The notes: a model not told the origin generated them from the letters alone. A stretch of DNA of 64,000 nucleotides from Pseudoneurospora amorphoporcata (GCA_033297205.1 MU859116.1:1-64000); one strand, 5' to 3'. Shown: positions 12,218 to 24,846, counted from the stretch's first letter. Numbers and translations are program-made.

Positions 12218-13547
12218 ATGGTCGGAGTCGCACTTCTAGGAGCTGGCATCTTTGCCCGAGAGCGTAAGTCATGGTCCCCCATTCCCGTCATCACTTTTTT
12301 GTGGACACCACGACCACGACACCATCACCACCACATAACCACACCACAACCTCACCATATCCCTCAATGGCAATCATACATATCGCAATGTACCACCCTG
12401 CACTCAAGAAATACAATCCAAGCTGATAACCCCTCAACCCACTGACCAGAACACCTACCCGCGATCGAATCCGTGCCCTCCCTCTCCCTCAAAGCCATCT
12501 ACTCCCGCTCCGAATCCTCCGCCAACACGCTCGCCTCCGCCGCTTCCGCCCCCGTTGACGTCTACTACGATGTGCCCACCGGCAGCACTGGCGAAGCCGG
12601 CATCGGCCCCCAAGAGAAGACTCTCGACGCTTTGCTCGCGCGCACCGACATCGATGCCGTGGTGATTGCTCTGCCCATCCTCGCCCAGCCGGCTGTCATC
12701 CAGAAGGCGCTCAAGGCCGGTAAGCATGTGTTGAGCGAGAAGCCGGTGGCGAAGGATGTGGAGGAGGCGAAGAAGTTGGTGCAGTTTTATGAGGCACTTG
12801 AGACGCGAGAAAAGAACCCGTTGTGGGCGGTCGGGGAAAACTTTAGGTATACGCCTAGTCTGGTGGCTGCTGCGCAAAAGGTCAAGGAGATTGGGGGGAA
12901 GTTGACTACGTTTCGGCTGAACATGAATGGGTGGGTGGAGGAGGAGAATAAGTATTTCAAGACTGAGTGTGAGTCCCACCCCCGCCTCCTTGTATTCGTT
13001 ACCTTTTGGCGTGGATGAGACTGACGAAACAAAACAAAAAACAGGGCGCAAAGTCCCCTCCTACCAAGGCGGTTTCCTCCTCGACGGCGGCGTCCACTTC
13101 ATCGCCGGCCTGCGCCTCCTTCTCTCGGAAGTCAACCAAGAAATCAGCCAAGTCGTCGGCTTCAGCCACCTCCTGGAACAGCGTTTGTTGCCTGTCGACA
13201 CGGTGCACGCCGTCGCTCTGACCAAAGACGGCAAGTCCGGCACCATCAGCATCTCGTTCGGCACGCAGTTTAAGTCCGGGCTCGAGGTCGAGGTGGTTAC
13301 CACCCAGGGGTCCGTCTACTGGAACCCGACCCAGGTCAAGACCAAGACGAAGGACGGTGAGAAGACGGAGGAGTTTGAGAGGAGCTCGGGTGTGAAGGAG
13401 GAGATGGCGGCTTTCGCCAAGGCAATTGAGCAAGGGAAGACGGAGAAGAATCAGACGCCCGAGGAGGCGTTGAGGGATTTAGAGGTGGTGCAGAGGCTGT
13501 TGGAGTCGGGAGAGGGGAAGGGGGTTGTTAAGGCTGTTGAGGCTTGA
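12218..13547 (+). CDS. Gfo/Idh/MocA-family NAD(P)-dependent oxidoreductase
   Basis: Exons 12218-12263, 12450-12968 and 13045-13547 give 355 residues, the usual size of this family of sugar and diol dehydrogenases. The Rossmann fold opens at the N-terminus with VALLGAGIFAREQHLPAI, read across the first intron. The conserved Glu-Lys-Pro catalytic loop is seen as VLSEKPVAKD (near residue 105), and the C-terminal alpha/beta domain begins about FRYTPSLVAAA. A YQGGFLLDGGVHFIAGLR stretch carries the Asp and His typical of the active site. The substrate cannot be told; D-xylose or dihydrodiol dehydrogenase activity is possible. It converges with the transporter gene downstream: the two stop codons are 23 bp apart, so the transcripts probably overlap at their 3' ends. 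Confidence 0.9.
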
Positions 13548-13570
13548 GTGGGTGTGAGTGTGGTGAGTGA

Positions 13571-16387
13571 TTATTCATCGTCATCTTCTGGGGTCTCGGT
13601 TGAAGAGAGTAGCCCTTGGCGGGAGGCTCTGCTTTTTGCTGCGAGACGTTCCGGGCTGAGATGGTATGAGTTAGGGTCGGGTGACGGTGTCCAGGAGGGG
13701 TTCAAAATGATCAGGTGTTGGAACTTACAGTAAAATACGGACATCGATAATGTTTAGCATCCAACACATAATGATGACGAGTATCCAAAGCACGATGGAT
13801 ATCTGCCAGGCATAATGGTCTGTGTGGAAAGAGAGATCAGCTGTTAGACCCATGCAATATCGAAGGGGAGAGAGACGCACAGTAAGGAGCCTGTGAAGCC
13901 GGCCATATAAGGACCTGAGACCAGGTCAAGATGGCATAGACTCCGGCTATGGAGTACCCGACTATCAAGGTGCGAGCTTCCGAGTCTTGGGGTAGTCTGT
14001 ATACGATCAGTGTCAGTCAGTAATCGCTCTTCCCCATTGACTTGACAAGCTTGATACAGGCAGGGTGCCACTTACATATCAGACAGCCAAGACATAATCA
14101 ACGGCGCCGTTCCTAGACTCATGTAAGTCATGAAGTAACTGGCGTAGGCAGCAGAAACAGGGGTCGTGTCCGGACAAGAGGTCCAGACGCTCATGATGAT
14201 GCATGGTATCAGTCCGATCACGCCTTTCAGGTTGATAAGCACTGGTGTTAGCATCATGAGGATCCCGGTTAATGTGCAGAAGACGTCCAAGACTCACCTT
14301 GAGCAACCAACAACGTCCACCTAGTCTGCAACAAATCCGATAAAATCGCCCAGATCCAAACTGTTTCACTCATCAGCCAGCTGCTCTCGCACCCTCTCAC
14401 CTACCCCCATCTCACTCAACACTCCTGGCAGTACTCACCAACAACAACATTCACCCCGTTTCCCAAAATCGGAATCGAATTAACCTCCTCAGCACTCCAC
14501 CTTGGCCTCCCATTTTCGCTCTTTAGTTCCTTCAAGAAAAGATTAAAGTAGTTATACCCATACGGCGCCAGCACGGATGCGATGTAGAGCATCGGGATAA
14601 AGTAGGCAATCCACATGCGGAAAGTCCGTTTGGCGGCGCGCCAGGTGATTTTCTTGGAGTCTGTTCGACCGTGGCGTTTGAGGCGGTCCTCGGCAATTTC
14701 AACGTGTTTGTTGGATAACCACCCCCCGTAACGTGAGTGAGGAGAAGAGAGAGAACGTGGGTTGGGGGAGTTGGGATAGTCCGGGATGAGGAAGAAGCCG
14801 GTGAAGCCGATGAGGAGGGTTAGGAGGCCGTTTATTATGAAGAGCCATCTTTTTATGTGGTAATTGTCGTTAGTTTGAGATAGATAACCTTTGAGTTTGC
14901 GAGCAGATATGCAATGGAAGGAATATGGGAGGTGACCGATTGAGGATGGATGAGGGGGTAAAGGAAAACAGACGAGGGGGAAGAGAAGAGAAAGGGTGAA
15001 GTAAACAAACAAACAAACTACTAACCGCCAACCCCTAAGCCCCCATTTCCCCTCAAGGGACTCAAGCACAGCAACTTGTAAAGCCCCAGACATCATCGAC
15101 CCCAGTGCTTGGCAAGAATGATAAAAGCCCATGCGCTTGGCGAGTTCCAGGGGAGTGTACCAGTACACTTTTTCGGTTTCAACCCAGTAGTCAAGTTGTC
15201 AGCTATCGTATCCTGTCATGGTTACATTCGTACCTTGCATGAACCAATTTGCCATGCTCTTCATGGTATTACTTGCAGGCAACATATGGCACTGATAAAG
15301 TGGGAAAGGAAGTGGGATAGTGGTAGAGAAAGCAACAGAAAGGAAAGACCAAAAAGAAACTAAACTGACTGAAAAGAGTCATCATGCCCGGCCATGCACT
15401 GCTTTCAAACAAACCGAGCAAGACTCGCAAAGCGTAGATTTGGTTCGCATTTTGGGCGAAGGCAATGAGAGCGGTCACAAAGCCCCATCCGATCTCGAGG
15501 CCGGGAAGCCAGTAGCTGGGACGGACGTAGGTGATGATGACTTGGGAGGGGATGAGCATAAGACAGTAGGAGATGCTGAAGAAGGTGAGGAAGCTGGATG
15601 TGACAACAATGCATCAAGTCAGTTCTGCTGTGTCACTATCTACGGAGTCTGTCCTGTGTGGCCTCACTAGTTTAACTCGTTGCCGTTGAGTTGCAAGTCT
15701 TCTTTCATGCCAGAGACGTAGGCAGAACTGATGTTGGTTTGGTCGAGGTATCTAGAACCCATTGTCAACTACGACCTTTTTCAGACCACCAGACAGAACA
15801 GAAGTGGAAGTCTCACTTGATTACTAAGTCGCAAACATGACCATCATCAACATCAAGTCGTCTTCACAAAGTCACCCATCATCCCTACTGGAGATTTATT
15901 TACCTTGCGAGATGCATCCAAAAGTCAAAAGAAAGACATCCAACCTTCGCACCAGGTCCTTCTCCAACGGCGACCGTCCATTCTCACCATCCCGTTGCAA
16001 GAAAACGAGTCGTTTGGAGATGGTGTTCCATAGCCGCTGCTTTGTCGACAAGGCTCGAGGTGGTTTGGCATTCAACCTTTGTTCCCGACGAGGGTGGTCT
16101 GATTGGCGCGCGTGGGGCTCCAACGGTGAGTCCGCCTCATCGAGATCATCATGGTCCTCGTCGGCGCCATGTCCCTGCCTGACCCTGTAAAAACCGTTGG
16201 ACTCACTAGGCCCAGGGTCGTTTTTGCTTCTGATGCTGGTGTTGAGGTCGGTGCACCTGGAACTTTGACGACCGAGGGACAGCAACGGGGTATTCTCAAA
16301 GGCGGTGTTAGTAGCGGCGGGGGCATCCTTCCCCTCACGGAGCGAGCCCGAAGGTTGGTGTCCACCATCTTGCGGCAATGACGACAT
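13571..16387 (-). CDS. MFS anion:cation symporter, Dal5/allantoate-permease type
   Basis: Plasma-membrane importer of organic anions such as allantoate or nicotinate (ACS family). Eleven exons fit in frame: 16387-15904, 15823-15817, 15751-15668, 15593-15370, 15167-15026, 14848-14439, 14360-14298, 14223-14076, 13996-13881, 13819-13729 and 13655-13571; 617 residues. The second exon is only 7 nt (TAATCAA) but is needed to make the family motif VIKYLDQTNISSAYVSGMKE. Other signatures: ALRVLLGLFESSAWPGMMT, MYWYTPLELAKRMGFYHSCQ, a helix LFIINGLLTLLIGFTGFFLI, and YGYNYFNLFLKELKS. The first 140 residues are polar and probably cytosolic. A ten-residue insert (LSSPHSRYGG) follows NSPNPRS. The last intron was chosen because it extends the C-terminus into an acidic tail ending EDDDE. 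Confidence 0.88.
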
Positions 16388-19200
16388 TGTGGTTCGTCTT
16401 GATGCGGTGAGATCTTTTTCAAACGGTCTTGCAGCTGTGTGTGTTTTTTTGGGAGGGGAAAGGGGAAGTCTGAACCGCACACGTAGGCTGAACACCGAAG
16501 TGGATGGAGTCATGGGGGGACGGACATATGTAGAGGATGGGGGAGGGGAATCGAGATGGCACGAGGATAACACGAGGCCAAGAGGGATAGGGCCAAGGCA
16601 GTAATAAAAGAAGGCCACGGTCACCGGGTTGGGGGACGTTTGGCGCGTGGGACACGGACTCCCGTGGGGGAGAGGGGGCTAGCTTGTCGATTGTCGGTGT
16701 TATCGCGGAGTGATGAGGTGTCAGTTGGGTCAGTTACTCAGTTGACAGACGGTGATGAAGCCGGATTGGTTGGCCAGCTGACAGCCACCTGTCAAGGCTT
16801 ACTCTGGCAGCTGCAGGTCAAGATGAGGTACCGTTGGCCGATCATTAAGTACTGGTTCGATATAGTATAATGCAACGCCAGCCAGGGGCCCACCAATTAT
16901 CAGGGCAGTCGATGCAGAGCCGTTGCGTGTTTTGTCAGGGTGTGCTTTTCAACTCCATCACCGAACGACCGCCTCGTTTTCAACCGAGTTCCACTTCCGG
17001 AAATGCCCTGCTCCATGTTGTTGGGTTCACTCTCTACACGTACACTGTAGTTACAGTGCCAGTGCCCGCTGTCGCCATTGTTAAGTACTGTCGCCGGGAG
17101 TGTCACGTATCCGGTACTGCACTGTTCTTTTCCCGAACTTACGAAAATACACCAGCACCGACAACCTCGGGCAATCAGTTTTCCATTCCTCTTTGGGGGT
17201 GCTCGTTCCTGATTTTCCTCCTTCTCCATTTTGCTCCTGCGTGTCACCTTCGAATTTCTGTCGATCTTTGAAAATGTTCAACCCAACTCCGCAATTTGCA
17301 ACGTACCATTATCAACACCTCGTTTCTGCGAAACAGAGCTCGACAAATTACCAAACACTAGATTCCGGTTCCCGTGGCGGCACGATGGGATGAACAAGGG
17401 GATTGTGGCGTGTTGCGACAAACTAAACCTCCATTAGGCAAAAGACTCCAACTGACCCAAGAAGGAATATCGCTGCTTTTGCAAAAGTGGTTTATGTCTC
17501 CACTCATGTATCTAAGAAAGGAGTATGTACCTCGTTAATAGCTAGACCCCCGTTCGTCTCGCATTTTTCTCCAACTCCAAGGCAAACGATATCCACCAAG
17601 TGGCCACCGTCTGACTCTTTAACACGAACTTGAACTGGACCTGGACGGGAACGCGAACAGGTTCGACCCGTTTGCGATTTTGCCGTTCCAAACCGAACAT
17701 TTACCTATGAAAGCAAGAACTGCATCTTGGAGTCTTTGCTTGGAGGATTCTGGGCGCCAAGTAGTCAAAAGAGAGAGAGAGGCAGAGACGCTAAGGTACC
17801 GGGGAAAAAAAAAAGATATCCATTACACATCAATGCTAGAAAGTTCATTAGCGCGGGACTTCATAAGAGGTACTCTTTGCATCTCAACGAACATGCTATC
17901 AATTTTCATGTAAGAGGTTAGTACTAACCTGATGCGTTTTGCCTAGTTTATATATACTTTCTAATTATTCCCTTTGAATGTGGTTATTCTATTGTTTTAT
18001 TGTGAAGTTTTCTATATCCCTGTCCTGATGTATAACAATTTAATGCTAGTTTGTTTATTAGTTTAGTTCTTTGGGCAAGGGTTGAGTGGGGGAGATTTGG
18101 AACTCTCCTTGGCCTTTAAAAAGAGAAACTGGCCTCCGTTTGAAGCATTATAAAATAATAGTAAGGGTTAAAAACGCTACAGAAGCCTCTTATACCTCTT
18201 TCTGTCTTCATTCAAGGCCTCCAAGATAGAAAGATATAAGAGAGTAGTCCCTTCTACAGCACCCTTCCGTTCGAAGCTTGAATTCTTTTCTACTTTTACT
18301 AGTTCGAGAGTGGAACTGGGCGTTTTTTATACCAGACTAACAAACAAACCAGAGTTAGATTGTAAAAACTTAAGGCAAGGGTTCCCTGTCTTCAGTTCCG
18401 CACAACCGGCAATACCAAGCGAATAATCGGCGTTTCCATTACCCTATTTGGACATCCATCTAACCCTTGGTAACGACTTTCGACCAGGGTTTTTCCCCGA
18501 AATTCTTTCCGCCGCCCTCCATAATAAACTCCGTCATCATCATTATCAACCATCTCCTCAATCAAGTCCTAGGACATTTGGGGTTTCGTGCAATACCAAA
18601 GTTTCGGGGGCAATGTCAGCACGATCGGTGTCAGCACGCCCGCCAAACCGCCACATTGATCCCATCCGGTCCCAGTGCGTTGGTTCCGTTCCCTCGCCTC
18701 CGAATACTTCAGGGATGTCAATCTCAACTGTCAACACGTCAGAACCGTCATCTTGATCTCATTCCGGTGCGTTGGTTCTGTTCCGTCTTCTCGCCTCCGA
18801 CTACTTGGGAGGAGGTGAGATTTTGGCGCCCTTTTTGCCGCGTCAATCAATCATGTCAACCTCGACTGTGAGGGTATTCCACCCGAGTTCATCACTTTTG
18901 ACTGTCGGTTCCGAACGCTTGTGGGGATGTGTTACATGCAAACTTTCCAACTGCCGTGTAGTGTATGCCCGTTCCTGCGAGCCCGCTAGGGCGACTGTGT
19001 AATCCGATATGGCGACTGTGTGGTCCTGCCCAGACTTCCACCTAGCCAGTTAAACCAATGTGAACACATGTTCGTCGCATGTCACTTTAGTGAAAATTTG
19101 GCGGGCAGCGACATCGTCACATCATTTGCACTAACAACACACACGAAAGTCAGCAATTCAATTGAAGTTATCGCATCGCCATCGCATCGCCATCGCCAAA
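16388..19200. other. Gene-poor region, part AT-rich
   Basis: No supported gene. 17930-18345 is AT-rich and RIP-like. It ends with CTAACAAACAAACCAG, a 16-mer also found at about 2548-2563 beside the other AT-rich block. 18590-18900 holds diverged direct repeats around GTGCGTTGGTTC and CTCGCCTCCGA. All longer open frames overlap one another and lack domains. Confidence 0.5.
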
Positions 19201-19246
19201 GTAAGTCATGGGTAGTGAAGTGCGCTCACCAACCGTGTTGCTGCAG
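19201..19246 (+). other. Candidate 5' intron of a decayed gene
   Basis: GTAAGT at 19201 and CTGCAG just before an ATG at 19247 make a textbook 46-nt fungal intron. It suggests that the coding relic downstream was once transcribed and spliced, or still is. Confidence 0.35.
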
Positions 19247-19730
19247 ATGCCTGAAATTATCGACCTCACCCTCTCCCAGCCAGAGCCTGCCCGCACCCCC
19301 AGCCCTGCCCCCTCCATTGAATGGATCAATGACCATTAAGGCTGAGCCTCGCGATAGCTATCTCGATATCAACGACTTCGATATCAAACCAGAGCTCCTC
19401 CCAGTCAGGACATGCCACCCCCCAGTAACCAGTACCAGATTGCAGGGTGCAGATTACATCTTAATGTAGAGGGTCCCAGTCACCTGATTACAGGTCTTGG
19501 CATTTCTGGGATACCCGAGCACCCCCCAGACCTTCTGGAGCGGATCTGTTCCACAGCCAGTTTCTAGATAGTTTAATCAACCAGTTCACACTAGTAAATC
19601 TAACAGGTGATGGTTTAAAAGCGTGGGTCGCTTGGCCCCCGGTATACGGGTATAAGTGTCACCGCCCACCAAAATTGCACCAAAATTGGACCCCTACTTT
19701 TGCAAATCCGGCCTTGAGCGTTTGCGAATA
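19247..19730 (+). pseudogene. Frame-broken coding relic, unknown family
   Basis: Protein-like sequence runs through this stretch but changes frame. It starts MPEIIDLTLSQPEPARTPSP (31 codons to a TAA). It resumes in the next frame as TIKAEPRDSYLDINDFDIKP, then shifts again into NVEGPSHLITGLGISGIPEH, ending with a TAG near 19568. It may continue as FLDSLINQFTLVNLTGDGLK in another frame. The segments keep a common polar, Pro-rich then globular character, which argues for one ancestral product. I do not recognise it; a retroelement gag-like protein or a lost host gene are both possible. The frame breaks are read from the sequence, the joining is inference. Confidence 0.4.
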
Positions 19731-21284
19731 GCAGATAGAAGTCTTTACCACCAGAGGGAATGCGGGCGGCCTAAATCGTTAGTGAAAGGGGAGGTTAGCA
19801 ATTGCAGGGGTCATCAATGTATCCCCCTTTTTGCCTTGTCCCTTTTTTATGCGTGATACTGGATCCTATCATCCTACAGAGCAATGTCCGTTTGCCCTTG
19901 ATGGTATCCATCCGGTTACAGAACCCTTAACCCTAGTGCTCGTTTTCTTTTTCTTGTACCTAAGCGCCCTGTTGTGCCTTGGAGACTGGACCGCATCCTG
20001 TGTTGCAGCGGTGCCTGGTACCTGTCTAGGTGGCCAGATAGGGCGTCGCGTTGAACATTTTGAGGAGAACTCAGGGGCACCCATGGACAAATTGTTGTAA
20101 CTTCTCTGCTGTTATGGAGGTTCCACGGCAGTTTTTCATGCGTTACCGACTCCCTGGTTTTGTATGTATTTCGTGGCGTACGCCGCACCCGTCGTTGACC
20201 GCGTGGCGCGCGCCATTGTCTCGAGTCCTGGAATCTCATCGAGTCCTCCCGTCCAGATCAAGGTTCCTTCCGTTGCATGGGGACAACGGCGTCACGTCAC
20301 ATTCAGTGAATACACCACTCAGCACGGAAACGGGCCCGCACAAACAGGGGTTGTTGCACCGTTACAAGGGCTGAAGATTTTTAAGGGGGGTTGCGATCGT
20401 CAGGAACGAGCATGACGGCACGGACTTTCCCCGTCGCTTAGAAATGCACTACACTACTCTTCATCCTACATCGCTGATATTGATCCCCAGTGATTCATGT
20501 GAACACTGCTTGCTAGTAGTGTATAGGTAAGATAGTCTCCGAGTCTAAACTTGGACTTTTCGACCGTGCTAAATGCGTGTAATTAGGGTCGTCGCTTGTT
20601 TCGAAGGGTGTTGCCTCAAAAGTCGCAATGCTTAGCGCCGAGCTTTTTGGAGGAACATTCAATGAATACCTCTACCGTAATATACAGAGCCAGGTAAGAC
20701 AGAGATTAACGAACCGAAGTTACACCACTTTGCGGTTGACTTACCCGTGCCACGGTGGGGGCGTGGGACGGGTAGGTGACAACGGTTCGGCAGACAACCA
20801 CTGTAACTGCACCAAGCTCGGGCCCGAGACAGCAGCGTGTCACTCATTGCTACCGAAGGCGGATATCCGAGACAGACAAAAGTTCAGTGCATTATTGGGA
20901 CCATTAGAATGAAGTGCGTGTGAGAAATTGCATTCTAAAACGTTGTTTCTATCTATGTCGATGTATGAAGCTCAAAGGCCTTTGTTGCCTTCCTCATATT
21001 CGTCGCTCATGGTATCAAATGAAGAGATGAAGGAAAATGTCTATCTAGAAATACACACCGCTAAATCAAATGGGAGGTTGCGCCAAGAAACCGTCTTGAA
21101 ATGAACACCGCCGTAGCAAATGAAGCCTGTGTGTGTGCCTTTTGTGACAAGGAACGAATGCAGCCGCCGCTTGTCCATGTCCCTTAAAGAAATGCTGAAA
21201 GACAAAGGACTTTTGAGGCCCCCAAAAACACGAAAAAAAAAAAAAAAAAAAACAACGAAAAAGGCAAAAACTAATGACCGGCTC
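19731..21284. other. Gene-poor region
   Basis: No supported gene. Short open frames around 20051-20415 look partly protein-like but have no start context or introns I can defend. An A-tract lies at about 21233-21251, near the stop codon of the rhodopsin-domain gene. Confidence 0.45.
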
Positions 21285-22599
21285 TTAGTGAGTCTGGTCA
21301 ACGGAAATGGTCCACTTCGTCTGAACCGTAATAACACCAGGATCCTTGAAAGACCCAGGCTCGGGGGTCAGCGCAACCTCTGATCCGTCATCCCTGCTGG
21401 CCAGCCTGTTATGATTGTTGCTGTAATCCTTCTCCCCCGAGGCTGCCACAGCGGACTGGTAGTGGACTTCCTTGTTGGAAGCGTACAGGCTCTCCAAGCC
21501 AATGTGGTCCTCCTCCTCGGCCAAGTGGCTGTTGTTCTTCAGCTTGTTGAAGCCGCTGTTCTTGGTGCCGCCGAAAGTGGCCGTGCCATCCGAAGTTGTA
21601 GGCGCCAGCTTGGAGGCTCCTCGACGAGTGGTGCAGCGAGCCCAAAGAGGGCTCAACATGGGCATGCTAACGCAGAGAATAGCCAGGTTAGGCTCAACAG
21701 TAGACCAGAAATCGGCGTAGACCATGGTGCCAGTGAGGTTCGTCATATCGAGGTCGGTGAGGGTGACGATGCGGATGATGGCGACGACGGAAGTGCTGCA
21801 TGTTTTGTTAGCATCAAAAGGCAAGCAAAAGGTGAATAGTAGAAAGGGCCAAACTTACAGCAAACCGACCAAGAAAACGCCCGTCAGACCGGCCTTGGTA
21901 CTCCAGTTCATCTTCAAACCCCAGACGGTAGGCAGCGGCAGCGTCAGAATCACCAAGTCAGTGACGACGTTGAAGGCACCAATGGCAATAAACGATGCCT
22001 TCTGGCTACCGCACACGGCGTCCGGAGCAGACATGGGGTCGTAGGTAGCCCTGAAGGGACGGCAGATCAAGAAAACCTGGAGAACGTTGCCTGTGCTCCA
22101 GAGCCCGACGAAGGTCATGGCAAGTTTGGTGGCAGTGCGCAAGCCATGGTTGACGAAGACGCGCAGGTAGAAGAACATGACAGACAGCTTGACGGTGGTG
22201 ATGCATGTGGCAAAGATGAGTTCGTACGAGATCAACAGCTTGAGGAGAGGAACCAGGTTCATGTAGGTTTCTGTAAAGGGATAGCCAACACCCATTCCTA
22301 TCCCTGTGATGCAACTTTGTTAGAGATATTATTACTGTCAAAGAGAAAGTGGTCAACGTACACAAGCCCTGAATGATAAGCATGCCGATACCCTGAGGCA
22401 CGGCAGCAAGAATGAGCCAGTCGTCCCACCATAGCTTGGCTCCAGACAGGAACCGAGCAAACATGCGCATTCCGATGACTGCTAGTGTCAAGCCCACCAA
22501 GCAGGTGTTGATAATCAAGTGCACCTTGGTTGTGTGCTTGGGCTCGAAGTATTTTGTCCCGAATAGGTGCGTCATCTCTGCGGGATTGGGGGCCTCCAT
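21285..22599 (-). CDS. Fungal rhodopsin-domain integral membrane protein
   Basis: Seven-helix protein of the large fungal group related to the membrane core of Pth11-like receptors, but without a CFEM domain. Exons 22599-22362, 22303-21859 and 21795-21285 give 397 residues. The WWDDWLILAA motif after the second helix is the family hallmark. Further helices are seen at LLKLLISYELIFATCITTVK, LAMTFVGLWSTGNVLQVF, IAIGAFNVVTDLVILTLPLP and GLTGVFLVGLL. VFLICRPF with a later CGSQKA supplies the usual cysteine pair. The polar tail after CTTRRGASK is cytosolic and Ser/Asn-rich. Role unknown; sensing or transport have been suggested for relatives. A (CA)n run directly abuts the start codon in the 5' leader. 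Confidence 0.85.
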
Positions 22600-22621
22600 G
22601 GTGTGTGTGTGTGTGTGTGTT
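22600..22621 (-). repeat. (CA)n microsatellite at the start codon of the rhodopsin-domain gene
   Basis: About ten CA units (on the minus strand) touch the ATG, so repeat-length change would alter the sequence immediately upstream of translation start. Confidence 0.85.
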
Positions 22622-24846
22622 TATCGTCGTCGTTGATGTTGTTTGAGATGCCGTATTCGTCAGCTGGGTCTTTGCTCTTTGAATCGGGTTCGGCCTCTTG
22701 GGTCTTGTATGCGCCTTCTTCGTTCCTTCCCTTTTGAGTTCCCCTTGTGTGGCTTTCTGTTTCCTTCTCTTTGGGTCTCGTGAAGTGCCTCTTTCCTGCG
22801 ACTGCCTTGGGCAGGTGCTATCGACTCCAAAGTGGGAAAGTGGGGTGGGTGAGTGATGGATGTCGTAAATGGAACGAATGTGTGTTGTGGTCAGGTATGG
22901 ACGTTGTTGTTTCTCGGTGTTTGCAAATTACGGCTCGGGCCTGGTTGATCTGTGCTGTTCCGTATACTCGGGTCCGGGTGTGGCTGCCGTGGCTGACTGT
23001 GCTTTCGAGCTTATAGTGAAGAATGGGACGGGATCGGGCGGGAAGGCCGGTATGTATACTATAAGAATGGAACGCCTGAGCTCACAGCTGGCAACCTTGT
23101 TTCCCTGGGGTCCCCTGTTGGTCTCTCCTTCCCCTTGGGAATCGGGCCTGTCTTTGCTTCTTGTGGGAGTGGTGGAAGTCGTATGGGCGAGTGGCCAGAT
23201 ACAGGGCAGAATATGCAGTGACGAGAGAGGTTGAAGATGGGGCTACTGCTAGCGAACCTAGAATGAAGCAAAGGAAGGTGCGAGGAAGGTTCCCCGAAAG
23301 AAGACTGCAAGGTACCAGTTTTGGAGAGTGAAGATCACTGCTCGAGCCGGACAATCGAAACTTTAGCGAAGGTGACCTCAAGACGACGGAAGGTTGAAAA
23401 TCTGCGCCCATCCCCGTCTACCCCGTACACTCGTTTTAAGCTTGTTCCCCTGACGCTTCTGGTCTTGGAATACTGTATTTTACAGTATTTTCGCAGTATG
23501 AGGCTGCCCACTGTTGCCCTGGACAAAGTTGCAACCGACAATGACAATCTAGGCCTACAACGAGGTCATTGCTCTGTCGGAAGTGCCTCCGGTGGACGAG
23601 AACAGCAGAGCTTTTGCACGCCTTCCGTCGCATCTGGATAGCCCACTCGTTTCCGCCATTCTGGCACAACGCCAGCGTCGCCCAGTGTGCCTGCCTCTTG
23701 GCACTTGCCGCAGTTTACACTGACACTGGCAAAGCTGAGGTGCCCGCCCGTGGGCAACGGTCAACGAGACCCTCTGACTGGGGAGAGGACCAGGCGGGAC
23801 GCAAAGTTCGGTCCGGCATAACTAATCGCGGTTTTCACCAAATCGCTGACCTGGGCTCATGGGATGAAATTGGGCAACCACCGAAAAGGCAACCAAGGCG
23901 TCCGGGTCCCAGTTTGTTCTCTTTGCCCGCCCAAAGTGAAGAAACAATGGGGGAGGCCGTCGATGCGTGCAGAGGACACACACGGAAAATGAGGCATTCC
24001 GTCAGTCCAATGACAGCAGCAAAGCCAAGGGCTGCAGAAGGCCAGGTCCACTAAAAACGTAGCGGCCGGAAGACGCCAAGCGGACGATGTGGACGTTGAC
24101 ATGGCGGCTTTTTGGGAGCCCTTATCCACTTCCATTCCGGACTCACATCACCCCGTCTTGGCCGTTTGTCTTGGGGTGGTGAGAGATTGCATCCAAGGCG
24201 GTCGAGGCGGGTGGGAGGTGGGAGAGAGGCGTTCATGTGTTTTGGACAATGACATGTCCAAATGCCCAATGATCTCCTGCGCAGATTGGCTGTGGACTCG
24301 AGCTGGGGAGCCGTGCAGGTTTATATCCTCATTCACTTTGCTTTTTATCAAAGCATATCAGACGGCAGAGATGCAGACACCGCCACGTGCCAAAAGACCA
24401 GGAGGACTCTTCCCAAAGAAACCTCAAACGGCGCCGGCATGGGATCGGCGCAGACTCTCACCAAGCCCAGCAATAGCTTTGGCTCACCGCGCAACAATGG
24501 AAACGCTGGGCCGGCCGTCGGGGTCTCGGGGAGGCCATTGGCCACTCACAGCCATGAAGCGGCGGAAGCTTCACAAAAGGGCAGATGCCATTTTTCCGTG
24601 TTGATTTCCCCTTGGTCGAATAGAGATCAGCATATTACACGTATCTTGAGTTCCATGAGCGTAGGGCTCTGATTACCTAGTGGGCATGATATCGGCGACC
24701 TGCTTTATGCTGAATTCACTGTTGCTTCACTCAAATGGTTATCAGGGTCCAAATGTAAACTCGCCCCAACCCATCGGTTCCTGAGATATGACCAACCAAT
24801 GGTATAACATTGGATGCGGATTTGTCTATAACTAAGAAGAAAGGGG

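Noticed and set aside
23569..24604. Overlapping frames of 161 and 171 codons in the 22.6-26.3 kb desert
   Set aside because: They overlap other frames on both strands, have no domain or biased codons, and no supporting introns.
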